DNA of 6,402 bases from Deltaproteobacteria bacterium. GTDB lineage: Bacteria > Desulfobacterota > Desulfuromonadia > Desulfuromonadales > BM103. Made by a program: the position numbers and the translations under genes. Location of the stretch: the NCBI GenBank assembly GCA_019313105.1, contig JAFDBW010000011.1, positions 1 to 6,402 of the forward strand. The letters run 5' to 3'. This document shows, piece by piece, positions 5,771 to 6,402 of the stretch. How positions within the stretch are numbered: position 1 is the stretch's first letter; every line of letters starts with the position of its first letter. The notes below the pieces were generated by a model. The model was not told where the DNA came from and did not search any database. It worked only from the letters and a program-made list of their open reading frames with translations.

Positions 5771-6079
5771 TTACCCGCCACCTTTCATGAATCTTAAATT
5801 GAAATGCCTGACAAAGTCACCCATTTCTTCCTTTGAAAAATCATAGAAACGAAGTGTCACAAAGGTCACGGGCAGTCGCACTGAACGACCAATTTCGCGC
5901 ACCTCTTCCGGGCCCAGAACGATTTCCATGTTTTTGCCGTTAAGCTGAAAGCGGATGGTGTCTTCAGTCTGCTGATAAGGGATCCTTTCAAGCAGGGCGG
6001 GGAGCTCGGCATAAAAATCCTTATGGGTGATCCCCATCTCTTTTTTTACATCCCTGGGCTGTCCTCTCTCGGGTTCCAT
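5771..6079 (-). CDS. Unrecognised 102-residue protein ending in Gly-Gly-Gly
   Basis: I do not recognise a family. The product is soluble with no signal peptide. A charged N-terminus (1-15) is followed by a helix (ITHKDFYAELPALLERIP, about 17-34), then strand-like blocks TIRFQLNG (41-48), NMEIVLG (50-56) and VTFVTLRFYDF (71-81), a helix KEEMGDFVRHF (83-93) and a final strand NLRFMKGGG, with the last three residues all glycine. The alternating strands and helices suggest a small alpha/beta domain. The start at 6079 is preferred over the in-frame ATG at 6130 because AGGTGA lies 4 bases upstream and the longer form would overlap the preceding gene. It begins 16 bases after the ThiF-like gene and precedes tupA, so it probably shares their transcript and a role in tungsten/molybdenum cofactor supply. 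The glycine tail next to an E1-like enzyme invites comparison with ThiS/MoaD-type sulfur carriers, but the rest is not obviously beta-grasp. Confidence 0.8.
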   Translation of the reverse strand: MEPERGQPRDVKKEMGITHKDFYAELPALLERIPYQQTEDTIRFQLNGKNMEIVLGPEEVREIGRSVRLPVTFVTLRFYDFSKEEMGDFVRHFNLRFMKGGG

Positions 6080-6095
6080 CAAGTCACCTGCTAGC

Positions 6096-6402
6096 CTAAA
6101 CATCCAGAAAGGCCATATGGAAATCGGCAAGGCTGACGACCAGGCACCGATCGAGAAGTTTCGGTCGCCCGAAAAGGATGGCGAAGAGTTCGTTGACCAT
6201 CAGTCCGGCAATGACCACCACGTTATCCGGTGTCACCGGGATACTTCCCTCTGGTTGGCAGGCGCCGGCAAAGATCTCCGACATGGGTTGCGATTGGCCT
6301 GATTGCAGGGTCAGTACCTGGCCATGGTCACCCTCTAAACCACCATGTACCAGGAAAACACCTTCGGGGGTCAATTCATCGAGCAGAAATCGGCTGCTGT
6401 AA
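6096..6402 (-). CDS. ThiF/HesA/MoeB-family E1-like enzyme, C-terminal part (cut by the right edge)
   Basis: The frame is open from the right edge through about 101 residues to a stop at 6098-6096, so the N-terminus with the nucleotide-binding site lies outside. SSRFLLDEL followed by VFLVHGGLEGDHGQVLTL matches the segment after the active-site region in ThiF-family enzymes (SR.LLN..C...G.PLVHG...G..GQV), and NVVVIAGLMVNELFAILFG matches the conserved late helix (V.G.LQALEAIK.L). Such enzymes adenylate the C-terminal glycine of a ubiquitin-like sulfur carrier, as MoeB does for MoaD in molybdopterin synthesis. The paired cysteines that bind zinc in MoeB and ThiF are not seen: only two isolated cysteines remain, in GACQPEG and DRCLVV. 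A TTG at 6374 is an in-frame initiation codon but lies mid-domain and is not the start. The gene precedes the small Gly-Gly-Gly protein by 16 bases. HesA-like, MoeB-like or a tungsten-specific variant cannot be separated from this fragment. Confidence 0.82.
   Translation of the reverse strand, partial: YSSRFLLDELTPEGVFLVHGGLEGDHGQVLTLQSGQSQPMSEIFAGACQPEGSIPVTPDNVVVIAGLMVNELFAILFGRPKLLDRCLVVSLADFHMAFLDV

Noticed and set aside
6041..6047. Run of seven A on the mRNA near codons 11-13 of the small Gly-Gly-Gly protein as a programmed frameshift site.
   Set aside because: The frame reads through normally and no alternative downstream frame or stimulatory structure supports slippage; it is only a possible place for sequencing errors.
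6080..6130. A 17-residue N-terminal extension of the small Gly-Gly-Gly protein from the ATG at 6130.
   Set aside because: It overlaps the end of the ThiF-like gene and lacks a ribosome site, whereas AGGTGA directly precedes the 6079 start.

Overview
The window comes from a bacterium and most resembles a strictly anaerobic, metal- or sulfur-reducing member of the Desulfuromonadales / Geobacter-type Desulfobacterota. That placement rests on gene content and protein style (a TupABC tungstate importer with MoeA and a ThiF-family enzyme, and a radical SAM protein with a CX4CX2C cluster motif). It is an inference, not a database match.

Layout. (1) Bases 1-202, minus strand: the first 67 codons of a PAS-domain signalling protein that runs off the left edge. 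(2) Bases 203-575: a spacer between divergent genes, visibly AT-richer than the rest, with a candidate promoter for each side and a perfect 13-bp palindrome just before the plus-strand gene. (3) Bases 576-1742, plus strand: a monocistronic radical SAM protein of about 388 residues. (4) Bases 1743-1845: a short convergent spacer. (5) Bases 1846-6402, minus strand: a tightly packed run of seven genes. In transcription order (right to left) these are the 3' part of a ThiF/HesA/MoeB-family E1-like enzyme, a 102-residue unrecognised protein ending in Gly-Gly-Gly, tupA (tungstate-binding protein), tupB (permease, TTG start), tupC (ATPase), moeA (metal insertion into molybdopterin) and a small four-helix membrane protein.

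How the genes fit together. The minus-strand cluster links capture and import of tungstate or molybdate (TupA, TupB, TupC) to insertion of the metal into the pterin cofactor (MoeA). The ThiF-like enzyme at the 5' end of what is visible probably activates a sulfur-carrier protein for the dithiolene. Operons of this type often serve a tungsten enzyme such as aldehyde:ferredoxin oxidoreductase, which would lie beyond the right edge; that is inference.

Two points deserve attention. First, tupC ends in a TGA straight after its H-loop, yet the same frame continues for 33 more codons that read like the missing C-terminus of an ABC ATPase and stop 11 bases inside moeA. tupC therefore looks interrupted by a nonsense codon, or the base is a sequence error. 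Second, the small protein ending in Gly-Gly-Gly sits directly beside an E1-like enzyme, an arrangement reminiscent of ubiquitin-like sulfur carriers, although its fold is not obviously beta-grasp.
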